64,000 nt of DNA from JAUPKT01 sp964427855 (GTDB taxonomy: Bacteria; Desulfobacterota; Desulfomonilia; Desulfomonilales; Desulfomonilaceae): positions 33,974 through 97,973 of the forward strand of contig CAYRVH010000003.1 of the NCBI GenBank assembly GCA_964427855.1, read 5' to 3'. Below the pieces are notes generated by a model that was not told the origin of the DNA, made no database searches, and was given only the letters and a program-made list of their open reading frames with translations. Of the stretch, positions 9,577-17,530 are shown one piece after another. The position numbers were made by a program, and so were the translations under genes. Within the stretch, counting starts at the first letter, position 1, and each line of letters starts with the position of its first letter.

Positions 9577-9648
9577 ACCACTGCATCCCTGCCATTTCTA
9601 TCACTTCCCTCCCTGTCATTTCGGTCACTTCCCTCCCTGTCATTTCGA
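9577..9648. repeat. Three tandem 24-bp units
   Basis: Units at 9577-9600, 9601-9624 and 9625-9648. The second and third are nearly identical (TCACTTCCCTCCCTGTCATT then TCGG/TCGA); the first is a degenerate version. The last unit runs into the palindromic element at 9638, suggesting the array arose by slippage at the element's edge. Confidence 0.7.
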
Positions 9649-9713
9649 GCGAAGCGAGAAATCTTTACCCAGCGACAAAGATTTCTTAATCGCAAGGCTC
9701 CTTCGAAATGACA
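9638..9713 (+). repeat. Palindromic dispersed repeat, copy 1
   Basis: 76 bp bounded by TGTCATTTCGA and its complement TCGAAATGACA. The interior is partly self-complementary. The reverse complement matches the element at 32222-32299 over most of its length, including the left-end block TGTCATTTCGAAGGAGCCTT. Non-coding, REP/MITE-like; no transposase is nearby. Confidence 0.75.
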
Positions 9714-10046
9714 TGGCGTCGCAGGGCATTTCAGTTTCGTTCGAGCCTCACTTGTTCGAAATGACAAGATTTCGGCTCTCCTCGCACCATAGGGGCTTTC
9801 TGACGTACTCACTCACTCGATGAGGCGGGCTTCAGTCCGACGACATTTCAAGCGTCGCTACAAGCGTATGTGGTCTGCCATACGTGGAGTATGTATCGAT
9901 TCGGGGACTTCCGTCGCGTCGGGCGCAGGCGCTGAAGGAGCGTCGGCGCTTTTCCGGTCAGGAAACGAAGTCTGATTGAAACTATTGCACATTCAGATCC
10001 GGGAGACGCGTCAATACATAAGGCGCGTCCCTCGGCCATCTGACTG

Positions 10047-10970
10047 CTATGTACTGGGTTGCTCGCCTGATTCTTCGGCAGTCTTCTTGGCAGCGGCCTG
10101 GGCTTTTTTTGCAGCCTGTTCGGCCTTGATGGCACGTACGGCTTCAGCCTGGCGAGCGGGATCCATAAATCGGAAAATGAACTGGCGATTGCAGGCCATG
10201 ACGGCAGCCTGTGCGGAGGCATCGTCTAGTTTTTCGTGGTCTATTTCTATTCGATCGTTTACGAGGCTTACTGCATCCTTTGCCTTTCTCGTGCAGGCCA
10301 GACAGTGGATACATCCTGCCTTGCAGACGTTGGTCACTGCCTTTCCGGAATCTTTGGTGTTGCAGGGGACGTAGCATATCGCATTCTTAGGTATGAGCTG
10401 GAGAACTTGCTTTGGGCAGGTGTTAACGCAGACTCCGCAGCCGGTGCATTCCTCCGGGTCTATCACCGGCATGTTGTCAACCATACGAATTGCATGAAAT
10501 GGACACGCTGCTTCGCAGTCCCCGTACCCAACGCACGCAAAATTGCAGTCATAAGGCCCGCCAAATGCGAGGGACGCTGCCTGGCAGGTGTCAAAACCCA
10601 CGTACGCATGCTTGCGCTTCACACCTCCCTCATTTCGGGAACAACGAAGGACCGAGATCAAGGGCGTCGTTGCCCCAGCCGCTTTCCCAGTAAGCGCGGC
10701 AACTTTTTCTGCCACGGCCTGCTTGCCAGGGGCGCACTTGTTCGGGGGAACTTTCGGGTCTGTGACAACGGCCTCTGCGTACGACTCGCATCCCGCAAAA
10801 CCACAGGCGCCACAGTTCGCTCCTGGGAGACAGGCCCGCACCGCTTCTATTTTCGGATCTACTTTTACGGAAAAGCGTTTTGCGATAAAGGCGAGGCCTA
10901 TTCCGCATAACAGCCCAAAAATTGCAAAAAATATTATTCCCCAGACTGCAATAGTCCATGCGCTTTCCAT
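10047..10970 (-). CDS. rnfB: Rnf complex subunit B (ferredoxin-interacting iron-sulfur protein)
   Basis: 307 residues, last gene of rnfCDGEAB. An N-terminal membrane anchor (residues 5-30) is followed by the 4Fe-4S domain C47-x5-C53-x2-C56-x4-C61. Further clusters follow: a segment with C142, C146, C152 and C156, then CTGCGVCVNTCP (175-186), then CKAGCIHCLAC (216-226). RnfB accepts electrons from reduced ferredoxin and passes them into the membrane complex that reduces NAD+ while pumping Na+ or H+, or runs in reverse. The tail after residue 275 is Ala/Lys/Glu-rich. The ATG has GAGGTG 7 bases upstream. The order C-D-G-E-A-B is that of anaerobe rnf operons. Confidence 0.95.
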   Translation of the reverse strand: MESAWTIAVWGIIFFAIFGLLCGIGLAFIAKRFSVKVDPKIEAVRACLPGANCGACGFAGCESYAEAVVTDPKVPPNKCAPGKQAVAEKVAALTGKAAGATTPLISVLRCSRNEGGVKRKHAYVGFDTCQAASLAFGGPYDCNFACVGYGDCEAACPFHAIRMVDNMPVIDPEECTGCGVCVNTCPKQVLQLIPKNAICYVPCNTKDSGKAVTNVCKAGCIHCLACTRKAKDAVSLVNDRIEIDHEKLDDASAQAAVMACNRQFIFRFMDPARQAEAVRAIKAEQAAKKAQAAAKKTAEESGEQPST

Positions 10971-11031
10971 TTCAAATCACCTCAATGACTGCAACATAAT
11001 CGACGTTCGCCATCCCCAGCCTACGTCAGAC

Positions 11032-11988
11032 CTAAAAGATTGAAAGTCCCGAGAATCCCAGAAAAGCCAGTGCAAAAAGCCCCGTCACCACGAAGGCGAT
11101 CGGCAGCCCCCGGAACGTCGCCGGAACTCGACACAATTCTAGTTTTTCTCGCACGCATGACATTAGAAATAAGGCCAGGGCAAACCCCAAACCAGCCCCA
11201 AGGCCGTAGATGAGACTCTCGAAAGCTCCATGATTGCTGTCCGCGTTGATGAGAGGAACAGCGAGGATGATACAATTGGTCACGATCAACACAAGGTACA
11301 CGCCGAGTTTCTTGAACAGATACGGGTTCACTTTTCTCAAGATTGTATCAACAGCTTGCACAAAGATAGCCACCGTACCAATGAACACGATAACTTTGAG
11401 AAAGTCCAGATGCAACGCCTGCAGCACGTAGTTGTACAACGCCCAGCACATGACGGCGCTGAGGACCATTACAGTGGTGAAGGTTATGCCCATGCCTATG
11501 GCTGTCTCTTTTTTCTGGGACACGCCAAAAAAAATGCAGAGGCCCAGGTACTTGGTGAACACAAAATTATTTATGAGCATAGCCCCCAGCAGGAGAGCGA
11601 AAAGAATCTGCGTCTCGCTCTTCTTCACGAGGAACTGTCTCGACCCAAGCACCTTTCCCTGCGACGTAATGTTGCGGGCTTCAACGATGTACTCAGCGGA
11701 CACATTGAGCGGATCGGCAAATTGCAGCGTGGCGCTGACGCCGCGAGGATCGAGCACGACATTTTTTACCGGTATGCGAATGTCGGGGTCTGGTTTTTCA
11801 TACACAGAATAATTGGCTGTATCCATCGCCCAAGATTTATCAACAGGCACCCCAAAATTAATCTGGATGCCGGTATCTTTACTAAATGAGCCGGTGCCCA
11901 ATGCCTCTGCTGCCATTCCCAAGGAAGGGAACAGCCATATCACGTACAGCAAGATCGGTATGCACGCTATGAGCCTGGTTTTTTTCAT
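11032..11988 (-). CDS. rnfA: Rnf complex subunit A with an N-terminal exported Ig-like domain
   Basis: 318 residues from the ATG at 11988, supported by GGAGG about 10 bases upstream within the end of rnfE. RnfA is normally about 190 residues. Here the six-helix RnfA core starts only near residue 126 (ETQILFALLLGAMLINNFVF, then TKYLGLCIFFG). In front of it lie a signal-like hydrophobic segment (residues 5-26, ending GMAAEA) and a domain of about 95 residues. That domain has the strand pattern of a bacterial Ig-like (Big_5/SbsA-like) module: INFGVPVDKSWAMDTANYSV, then VLDPRGVSATLQFADPL. RnfA and RnfE form the paired inverted-topology channel of the complex. The extra domain would face the periplasm; its role is unknown. 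Confidence 0.9.
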   Translation of the reverse strand: MKKTRLIACIPILLYVIWLFPSLGMAAEALGTGSFSKDTGIQINFGVPVDKSWAMDTANYSVYEKPDPDIRIPVKNVVLDPRGVSATLQFADPLNVSAEYIVEARNITSQGKVLGSRQFLVKKSETQILFALLLGAMLINNFVFTKYLGLCIFFGVSQKKETAIGMGITFTTVMVLSAVMCWALYNYVLQALHLDFLKVIVFIGTVAIFVQAVDTILRKVNPYLFKKLGVYLVLIVTNCIILAVPLINADSNHGAFESLIYGLGAGLGFALALFLMSCVREKLELCRVPATFRGLPIAFVVTGLFALAFLGFSGLSIF

Positions 11989-11989
11989 G

Positions 11990-12610
11990 TTAATGGCCTC
12001 CTCCAGACGTTGGGATCTTGCCTGTGAACTTGTATTCAAGCCAATTGAACGTGGCCATAATGAAGCCTATGACGAAGAAACCCCCTGCCGGTAAAATCAT
12101 GATAAGAAGGGGTTTAAAGCCAAGGATGTCGTATCCAAACAACTGCCCGGCGCCGAAAAACTCTCTAATGGCCCCTGTCAAGCACAGGCCAAAGGTGAAG
12201 CCTATGCCCATGCCTAACCCATCGAAAAACGAGGGAATAAAGGGTTCTTTTGAAGCGAATAACTCGAGGCGGGAAATAATGATCGCGAATACGACGATCA
12301 ATTTTACAAAGAGGGCGACCTGTTTATACACATCAGGGGATATAACGGGGAGAATCATGTCAATAACGGTGACCCACAATGCAATAACCACCACGTAGGC
12401 GGGGATCCGGATTCGCGGATGAATGAATGATTTAAACGTTGTCACAGTGCAGCTTGAGAAGACTTGCACAAACAACACCGCAAGTCCGAGTAGAAGACCA
12501 TTCTTTACAGAGGTTGTGACCGCCACCGCTGGACATAGACTCAGCGCCAACCGGAAGATAGGGTTCTCCGGAATAAAACCATTCCAAACGAGTCTTAAGT
12601 TTCTATTCAC
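11990..12610 (-). CDS. rnfE: Rnf complex subunit E (membrane)
   Basis: 206 residues, about six membrane helices, homologous to RnfA and NqrD. Seen: NPIFRLALSLCPAVAVTTSV at the start, then SSCTVTTFKSFIHPRIRIPA and FFDGLGMGIGFTFGLCLTGA. The paired cysteines in these half-helix motifs are the ones that bind the intramembrane iron-sulfur centre between RnfA and RnfE in solved complexes. The start is GTG with a perfect GGAGG six bases upstream. The stop lies one base from the rnfA start, so translation is coupled. Confidence 0.94.
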   Translation of the reverse strand: MNRNLRLVWNGFIPENPIFRLALSLCPAVAVTTSVKNGLLLGLAVLFVQVFSSCTVTTFKSFIHPRIRIPAYVVVIALWVTVIDMILPVISPDVYKQVALFVKLIVVFAIIISRLELFASKEPFIPSFFDGLGMGIGFTFGLCLTGAIREFFGAGQLFGYDILGFKPLLIMILPAGGFFVIGFIMATFNWLEYKFTGKIPTSGGGH

Positions 12611-12622
12611 CTGTTTCCTCCG

Positions 12623-13537
12623 TTAGAAAGCCACATGGAGATTTTCTTTCTTTATGGCGTCGTCGAGGATTCCTATACGATACACGAATTTTCTCACAGT
12701 ATCTTTCACGCCCGTAGTCACGGCCCGACTTGAGATGGTGGCCCCTGTAAGGGCGTAAATGTCGTCCTTCAAATGCTTCTCTTTGATCTCCTTGACCTGT
12801 TCTTTCGTCAAGCCTCTCTTCGCCGCCACCGCAGGATCAAGGGCCGCCAAGTAATCGCTCGGCAGAGGCTCCTTGACGACCTTGAGTTCTTTAAGTACGT
12901 CGAGGGTCTTGCCTGCAAACTGGTTCTTGAAGTAGTTTTGTTCGATTTCAGCGCCCAGGCCAGGGTCTTCTTCCGATTCGGTGATGGCTATGCCGGTCAC
13001 AGTGAAGCTTGGATTTAGAGACACCATGAGCTTAATGAAGGTCTTAAAGCCTTGGGTCACCCCGGGCACCACGTAGCCCAAGCGTTTATCACCCAGGTTT
13101 GCGATGAACAAGGTCTGGGCATAGACGGCGTTGAAATCGCTGGGCAAGGCGGCCTTCACCGCTACATCCCTCGCCCCACGATCTGCCAGCTTGGCAGCGT
13201 CTGCGTCGATCCTGTAGGTCTTACCAGCTTTTCCATCAAGGTCGATTTCCGCCAGGACATAACCGCCCTCTCTGACTGGCAGGAGATATCCAAGAGAGTT
13301 TTGGCCTTTGGCGTCGGTAAGAACGTAGCGATACACCGCATACACTTTGAGGTCAGGCGGCGCCTTGTGTCCGGCCTCTTCCTTGAACCCCAGGAGGTCT
13401 CTGATGGTTTGCTGTTCTATCCTCTCTTCGTTTTCTTTCCTGGCGTGCTCCGTTTTGGCATACACCACACCCAATATGATGGCAGCCACCAAGCACACCG
13501 CCGTCAAGCTTATCGTTATCTTGAAAATTTCCTTCAT
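12623..13537 (-). CDS. rnfG: Rnf complex subunit G (covalent FMN subunit)
   Basis: 304 residues with one N-terminal membrane helix (residues 6-27) and a periplasmic FMN-binding domain. The flavinylation motif is TGATIS at 264-269, with Thr267 as the expected FMN-phosphoester residue attached by ApbE. The upstream SEEDPGLGAEIEQNYFKNQF is the conserved FMN-domain segment. The protein is longer than many RnfG (about 200 residues), mainly through the region at residues 55-155. No apbE gene is in this window. The ATG has GAGGA four bases upstream. Confidence 0.94.
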   Translation of the reverse strand: MKEIFKITISLTAVCLVAAIILGVVYAKTEHARKENEERIEQQTIRDLLGFKEEAGHKAPPDLKVYAVYRYVLTDAKGQNSLGYLLPVREGGYVLAEIDLDGKAGKTYRIDADAAKLADRGARDVAVKAALPSDFNAVYAQTLFIANLGDKRLGYVVPGVTQGFKTFIKLMVSLNPSFTVTGIAITESEEDPGLGAEIEQNYFKNQFAGKTLDVLKELKVVKEPLPSDYLAALDPAVAAKRGLTKEQVKEIKEKHLKDDIYALTGATISSRAVTTGVKDTVRKFVYRIGILDDAIKKENLHVAF

Positions 13538-13565
13538 AGAATCCTCTCAGTTTCGGGATGAAGGT

Positions 13566-14714
13566 CTATTTTTTTGCCGCCACAGGGGCTTGTTTAGGGG
13601 GTGCAAATCTCTTGGGTTTAAACCACTCGTCTAGAGCCGGGGTCAGACAATTCATGAGCAATATAGCGTAGCAAACGCCTTCAGGATATCCGCCCTTGAG
13701 CCGAATAAGCATGGTCAGCACGCCGACGCCGCAGCCGAAGACGATCTGAGCGGGCTTGAGCGTCGGCGACGTCACATAATCGGTGCACATATAAAACGCG
13801 CCCAGCATGAGTCCTCCGGAGAGAATGTGGAGCAGCGGATCGCCGCTGAACCAGGTCTCTCCGCCGAAAATCCAGGCCAGCACCCCTGCTGAGGCAAGCG
13901 TGGACACTGGTATGTGCCAGGTAATGATGCCGCGGGCCATGAGGAAGAGTCCGCCGAGCAAAAGGAGCAAGGCAGAGGTCTCGCCGATGCATCCTGGCAT
14001 AAAGCCTAAGAAGAATTTTTCATAAATCTGAAGAATCCCCCCAAACTGTTGGGTAAGCGCTGTGAAACCGTAGTGCTTCAACACGTACAGAGGCGTGGCC
14101 GTGGACACCGCGTCCACGGAGCCGCCGCCCAGATAGGCGCCGAGCGAAAACTTAGCCCAATCCACTGGAGGAAGCCAGGCGGAAGTCATGGCAACGGGAA
14201 AGGCCGCCATCATAAAGGCTCTTCCCACCAGTGCCGGATTCCACACGTTATACCCAAGCCCGCCCATAAGTTGTTTGTCTATAAAGATCGCTGCAACGGC
14301 CCCAATAATCGGCAGCCAATAGGGAACGCCAGGCGGTATGACAAAAGCCATGAGAATACCTGTGAGCACGGCGCTGCCGTCGCCAACCGTTATCCGGCGA
14401 CCGAGGGCCTTCTGGGAGAGGGCCTCGACGACCACGCACGATGCCACACTCACGAGGGTTATGAATAGTCCTCTAAAACCAAACGTATAAATGGACAGAA
14501 GCATCACTGGAATCAGCGAAGCCGAAACCGTCCACATGATCCCAGCCGTGGTTCTCCCCTTTCGTATGTGGGGAGACACAGAGACGGACCATTGATCTCT
14601 TAAACCAGCCTCAGTTTTTTCTAGCGTTTCGATTGTCCCATCCTCCGTGTGTTCACATAAAAATTCTCCACACCCGCTGCCTGCACACTGACCGACCCAG
14701 GGCGGGCTTTGCAC
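13566..14714 (-). CDS. rnfD: Rnf complex subunit D (membrane, FMN)
   Basis: NqrB/RnfD family integral membrane subunit, with SPHIRKGRTTAGIMW, then a series of about ten hydrophobic helices. The covalent FMN site is in GSVDAVSTATPL (Thr within STATP). The start is uncertain. The open frame extends to a GTG at 14714 with AGGA 8 bases upstream, giving 382 residues and a 40-residue leader with three cysteines that usual RnfD proteins lack. A better ribosome binding site (GGAGG) lies further in, but the codon 8 bases after it is ATC and no ATG, GTG or TTG is in frame there. The GTG is used here. It follows rnfC closely. Confidence 0.92.
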   Translation of the reverse strand: MQSPPWVGQCAGSGCGEFLCEHTEDGTIETLEKTEAGLRDQWSVSVSPHIRKGRTTAGIMWTVSASLIPVMLLSIYTFGFRGLFITLVSVASCVVVEALSQKALGRRITVGDGSAVLTGILMAFVIPPGVPYWLPIIGAVAAIFIDKQLMGGLGYNVWNPALVGRAFMMAAFPVAMTSAWLPPVDWAKFSLGAYLGGGSVDAVSTATPLYVLKHYGFTALTQQFGGILQIYEKFFLGFMPGCIGETSALLLLLGGLFLMARGIITWHIPVSTLASAGVLAWIFGGETWFSGDPLLHILSGGLMLGAFYMCTDYVTSPTLKPAQIVFGCGVGVLTMLIRLKGGYPEGVCYAILLMNCLTPALDEWFKPKRFAPPKQAPVAAKK

Positions 14715-14739
14715 ACGAGATCCGTCCTATGCGACGTGT

Positions 14740-16062
14740 TTAGCCATGTTTCTTGACCAGGATTTTAGCCATTCTCGCATATTGTACAAGGGGCCGTTTT
14801 GCAGGGCATACATAGGCGCAGCATCCGCATTCAAAGCAATCAAAAATGCCAAATTTTTCGGTAAGATGCCCCTTGCCAGCTTCTACGTATATGCCCACTT
14901 CTTTAGGCGAGAGCCCCATCGGGCAAGCTTCCATGCACCATCCGCAATGGATGCAGGGTCCTTGTTCGTCCAAATCAGTTTCTGAATTATCGAGGAAGAG
15001 CATGCCTGAGGTCGTTTTCACGATGGGGACGTCCATGGACGACACCGCAAAACCCATCATGGGACCGCCTGCCACGATCTTGACCAGATCCTTCACTCCG
15101 CCGAGGAATTTGACCACGTCTGAGGCCAGCGTCCCGATCTTTACCTTCACGTTGGCTGGTCTTACCAGGGCGCGGCCTGAAAACGTGGCAACTTTCTCAT
15201 AAAGGGGCTTGTTCAAGGCTGCGGCTTCATAAACGGCCAGCGTGGTGGAGATATTCTGGACGATGACGCCTACGTCGAAGGGTAATCCGCCCCCGGGTAC
15301 TGCTCGGCGAAGCAGAGAGAAGATAAGCTGCTTCTCAGAACCTTGGGGATATTTGACGGTGAGTCCCTGCACGTTGATGGACACGTCGTCGCTTCGTGAG
15401 GCTTCACGTACGGCCTTGCTCATGGCGTTGATGGCGTCGGCTTTATTCAGCTCGATACCGATTACGCAGCTCTTGATACCCAGAATCTTAAGAATAATTC
15501 GGGCTCCCTGCACGATCTTTTCGGGACATTCCAGCATGAGGCGATGATCAGTAGTGAGGTAAGGTTCACATTCCGCCCCGTTGAGTATTAGGGTGTCAAT
15601 CTTGGCTGAAGGCGGCGGCGAGAGCTTGACGTGGGTTGGGAACCCCGCGCCTCCCAAACCCACGATTCCGGCGTCTTTCACTTTCGCCAGCAATTGCTCT
15701 CTTGTGAGCTTCTCCCATTCCACCGGTTCATACGTCTTGGGCGAGGCAGACTTGTCCCTCTCGATCACGATGGCTTCGCACCGCACCATGGTGGGATGCG
15801 GGTGCACCTCAATAGTCTTGACGACGCCGGTGACGCTGCTGTGAATGGAGGCGCCGAGAGCCTTCTCCACCGTGGCGATCAATTCGCCTTCTTGTACCTC
15901 TTGTTTCTTTTTCACCAGGGGTTTTGCCGGCGCACCGAAGTGCATGGAAAGCGGTATCACAACCTGGTCCGGCGCCGGCATCTCCTCGACAGCCAGATGT
16001 TCCGTCAACTCTTTATGTTCTGCGGGGTGTATCCCGCCTTTGGGAAATGTGAATCCAGCCAT
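14740..16062 (-). CDS. rnfC: Rnf complex subunit C (NADH-binding iron-sulfur flavoprotein)
   Basis: 440 residues, first gene of the rnf operon. GIVGLGGAGFPTHVKL and ILNGAECEPYLTTDHR are the FMN/NADH-binding region shared with complex I NuoF. Two 4Fe-4S motifs follow at 370-380 (CIHCGWCMEAC) and 409-419 (CFECGCCAYVC). RnfC is the soluble NAD-side subunit on the cytoplasmic face. It has the biotinyl-like N-terminal region but not the long Ala-rich C-terminal tail of E. coli RsxC. The ATG has AGAGGA just upstream. A 349-base spacer precedes it, divergent from the small gene at 16412. Confidence 0.95.
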   Translation of the reverse strand: MAGFTFPKGGIHPAEHKELTEHLAVEEMPAPDQVVIPLSMHFGAPAKPLVKKKQEVQEGELIATVEKALGASIHSSVTGVVKTIEVHPHPTMVRCEAIVIERDKSASPKTYEPVEWEKLTREQLLAKVKDAGIVGLGGAGFPTHVKLSPPPSAKIDTLILNGAECEPYLTTDHRLMLECPEKIVQGARIILKILGIKSCVIGIELNKADAINAMSKAVREASRSDDVSINVQGLTVKYPQGSEKQLIFSLLRRAVPGGGLPFDVGVIVQNISTTLAVYEAAALNKPLYEKVATFSGRALVRPANVKVKIGTLASDVVKFLGGVKDLVKIVAGGPMMGFAVSSMDVPIVKTTSGMLFLDNSETDLDEQGPCIHCGWCMEACPMGLSPKEVGIYVEAGKGHLTEKFGIFDCFECGCCAYVCPAKRPLVQYARMAKILVKKHG

Positions 16063-16411
16063 GGTTCCTCTTGATGTGTTTTGTCAAATCATCAGGTACA
16101 CCATTCTCCCCATGCCCCTAGGGGCTTGCCACATGGAGTGATGGCCGCCATTCCTCATAAGGGGAATGCATCATAAGGCCTTTGGTGTCTTCTGATGTTA
16201 TGAGTGCCGTTCGGCTCGCAGTCTGCTAATGTACAGTGTGGGAGATTACTATTTGCCGTCGTCGGTGTCAAGAACATATTCCCGCATTCGGACTCGAACA
16301 TTGGGCGAATATTCATGATACGCGTCTTATCCATGGTCGACATAGACCCTTTGTATGTTGGTGAAAAATAGTATATGACAAGGCGCGAATTGTGGAGGAC
16401 AGCGAAACGAT
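16063..16411. other. Divergent spacer upstream of rnf
   Basis: 349 bases between the rnfC start (-) and the small gene at 16412 (+). It should hold promoters for both. An AT-rich stretch at about 16350-16382 (TATATG preceded by TTGTAT) could be a weak promoter for the plus gene, but neither direction shows a good consensus pair. No open frame here is convincing. Confidence 0.4.
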
Positions 16412-16720
16412 ATGACTAGCGCATCACATGCAGAAATTGAGGCTGAGATCATGCGGCGCATCACAAGACCCGGATGGGTGGCGACGCGCGGGTTGATGAC
16501 GGATCCTTCTGACGCGGCTTCTTCCGAGAAGGAGTGCATTGCCATAGAAGCGGTCATGAAGGCCATGGCCGCGCGGGGTCTGGTTCAACTTTGGAAGCTC
16601 ATCCTCTATGATGGGGGTGACGTCATTCTGGCTGCTGCGAGACCCGGCTTCAGACTGGACCAAGACCTTGAACATCGCGGCGCCTGGGCCAAGGCAGAAC
16701 ACTATGTCAATGACAAATGA
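16412..16720 (+). CDS. Small protein of unknown function, coupled to PLD gene
   Basis: 102 residues, no family recognised with confidence. Predicted mostly helical with a short beta tail (LVQLWKLILYDGGDVILAAA), which has the look of a winged-helix DNA- or protein-binding module but is not diagnostic. It ends in RGAWAKAEHYVNDK. The ATG has GGAGG about 13 bases upstream. The stop codon overlaps the next ATG (ATGA), so it is almost certainly expressed with the PLD-type protein. Confidence 0.6.
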   Translation: MTSASHAEIEAEIMRRITRPGWVATRGLMTDPSDAASSEKECIAIEAVMKAMAARGLVQLWKLILYDGGDVILAAARPGFRLDQDLEHRGAWAKAEHYVNDK

Positions 16721-17238
16721 AAACGCTTTTGGATCGAGGCATCTATGAAGGGTTCACTCGAACCCATTTGACTAGAGCAAGGCACTTCATTTGGATAGCT
16801 ACTGCGAACATAAAGGCCACGAGGTTGCTCCTAGGCAACACTTTTTTGTCATTTCCCGATTTCATGGCTGCCATGGTTCACAGAGGGGTGACGTTTCGCA
16901 TCATCCATTCGGAGCTTCCATCGGGTCCATTTCGAGATCGCTACGAACAACTGGATCAAGGGGGCGCGCTCAGCGCCGGCGTCGAGTTCCTGTTTTGCGA
17001 GCGAAATCACGCGAAGATCTTCGTAGTTGACGGCCAGATAGCGCTGGTAGGCAGCGCCAATCTTACGGGGGCTGGCATTGGGGCGAAATCTGCTGGCAAG
17101 CGGAATTTCGAACTGGGCTTTCTCTTCGAGGGGGAGCAAGAGACGAGACCTTTCGTGGAGTATTTCGACGAGATATGGATGGGTGGTCGATGTCCGACGT
17201 GCGGTTTTCGGTCGACCTGCTCCGCTCCGGCATCCTGA
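16717..17238 (+). CDS. Single-HKD phospholipase-D-like protein
   Basis: 173 residues with one HKD motif: HAKIFVVDG at 98-106 (His98, Lys100, Asp105), then GSANLTGAG. PLD-superfamily members cut phosphodiesters in lipids or nucleic acids. Short single-HKD proteins are usually nucleases that work as dimers, so a nuclease role is more likely than lipid cleavage, but this is inference. No signal peptide. The C-terminus carries CPTCGFRSTC (Cys159, Cys162, Cys168), a possible metal site. Translationally coupled to the small protein before it. A defence or DNA-processing pair is one possibility; nothing else nearby supports it. Confidence 0.8.
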   Translation: MKTLLDRGIYEGFTRTHLTRARHFIWIATANIKATRLLLGNTFLSFPDFMAAMVHRGVTFRIIHSELPSGPFRDRYEQLDQGGALSAGVEFLFCERNHAKIFVVDGQIALVGSANLTGAGIGAKSAGKRNFELGFLFEGEQETRPFVEYFDEIWMGGRCPTCGFRSTCSAPAS

Positions 17239-17479
17239 CGCCTGTGAACCAATGACACGCGTGTCGGGGCGTCATTTGTTCGCTCGTACTCATACATATT
17301 GCGGCTCTCGACAAAAACCACAAATTCTCCACGAGTTGAACTACCCAATTGAAGTGAGACGAGTTGCTTCATGGCCTTTGGCGCACCCCGATGACGAGAA
17401 CCCCATTGATGAGTTATCGCGAGCCATGCGAAGCAATCTCGTGATCACTTATGAGAAAAAATATAGTCTTAAGACAAAT

Positions 17480-17507
17480 GAGCGGCGGAGAGTTTTCACC
17501 GCCGCTC
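17480..17507. terminator. Possible bidirectional terminator hairpin
   Basis: Nine-base perfect stem GAGCGGCGG / CCGCCGCTC with a 10-base loop, 24 bases past the stop of the minus-strand acetoacetyl-CoA synthetase and about 240 bases past the PLD gene. There is no long T-run on either side, so it is only a likely terminator. The rest of 17239-17530 holds nothing recognisable. Confidence 0.5.
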
Positions 17508-17530
17508 CGAAACTCAACTACACCGCAGGA

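Larger units (their letters stand above)
9469..10046. other. Repeat-bearing intergenic region
   Basis: 578 bases between the ParB-like gene (+) and rnfB (-), the 3' ends of both. It contains three 24-bp tandem units and a palindromic repeat element, listed separately, plus a further half-copy ending in TTCGAAATGACA near 9752-9764. The remainder (about 9770-10046) shows no gene and no clear terminator. Confidence 0.6.

Noticed and set aside
9577..9648. CRISPR-like array
   Set aside because: The 24-bp units are directly adjacent without spacers and no cas gene is present; this is a simple tandem repeat.
10236..10910. Long plus-strand open frame antisense to rnfB
   Set aside because: rnfB with all its Cys clusters is on the other strand; the plus translation is compositionally odd and unsupported.
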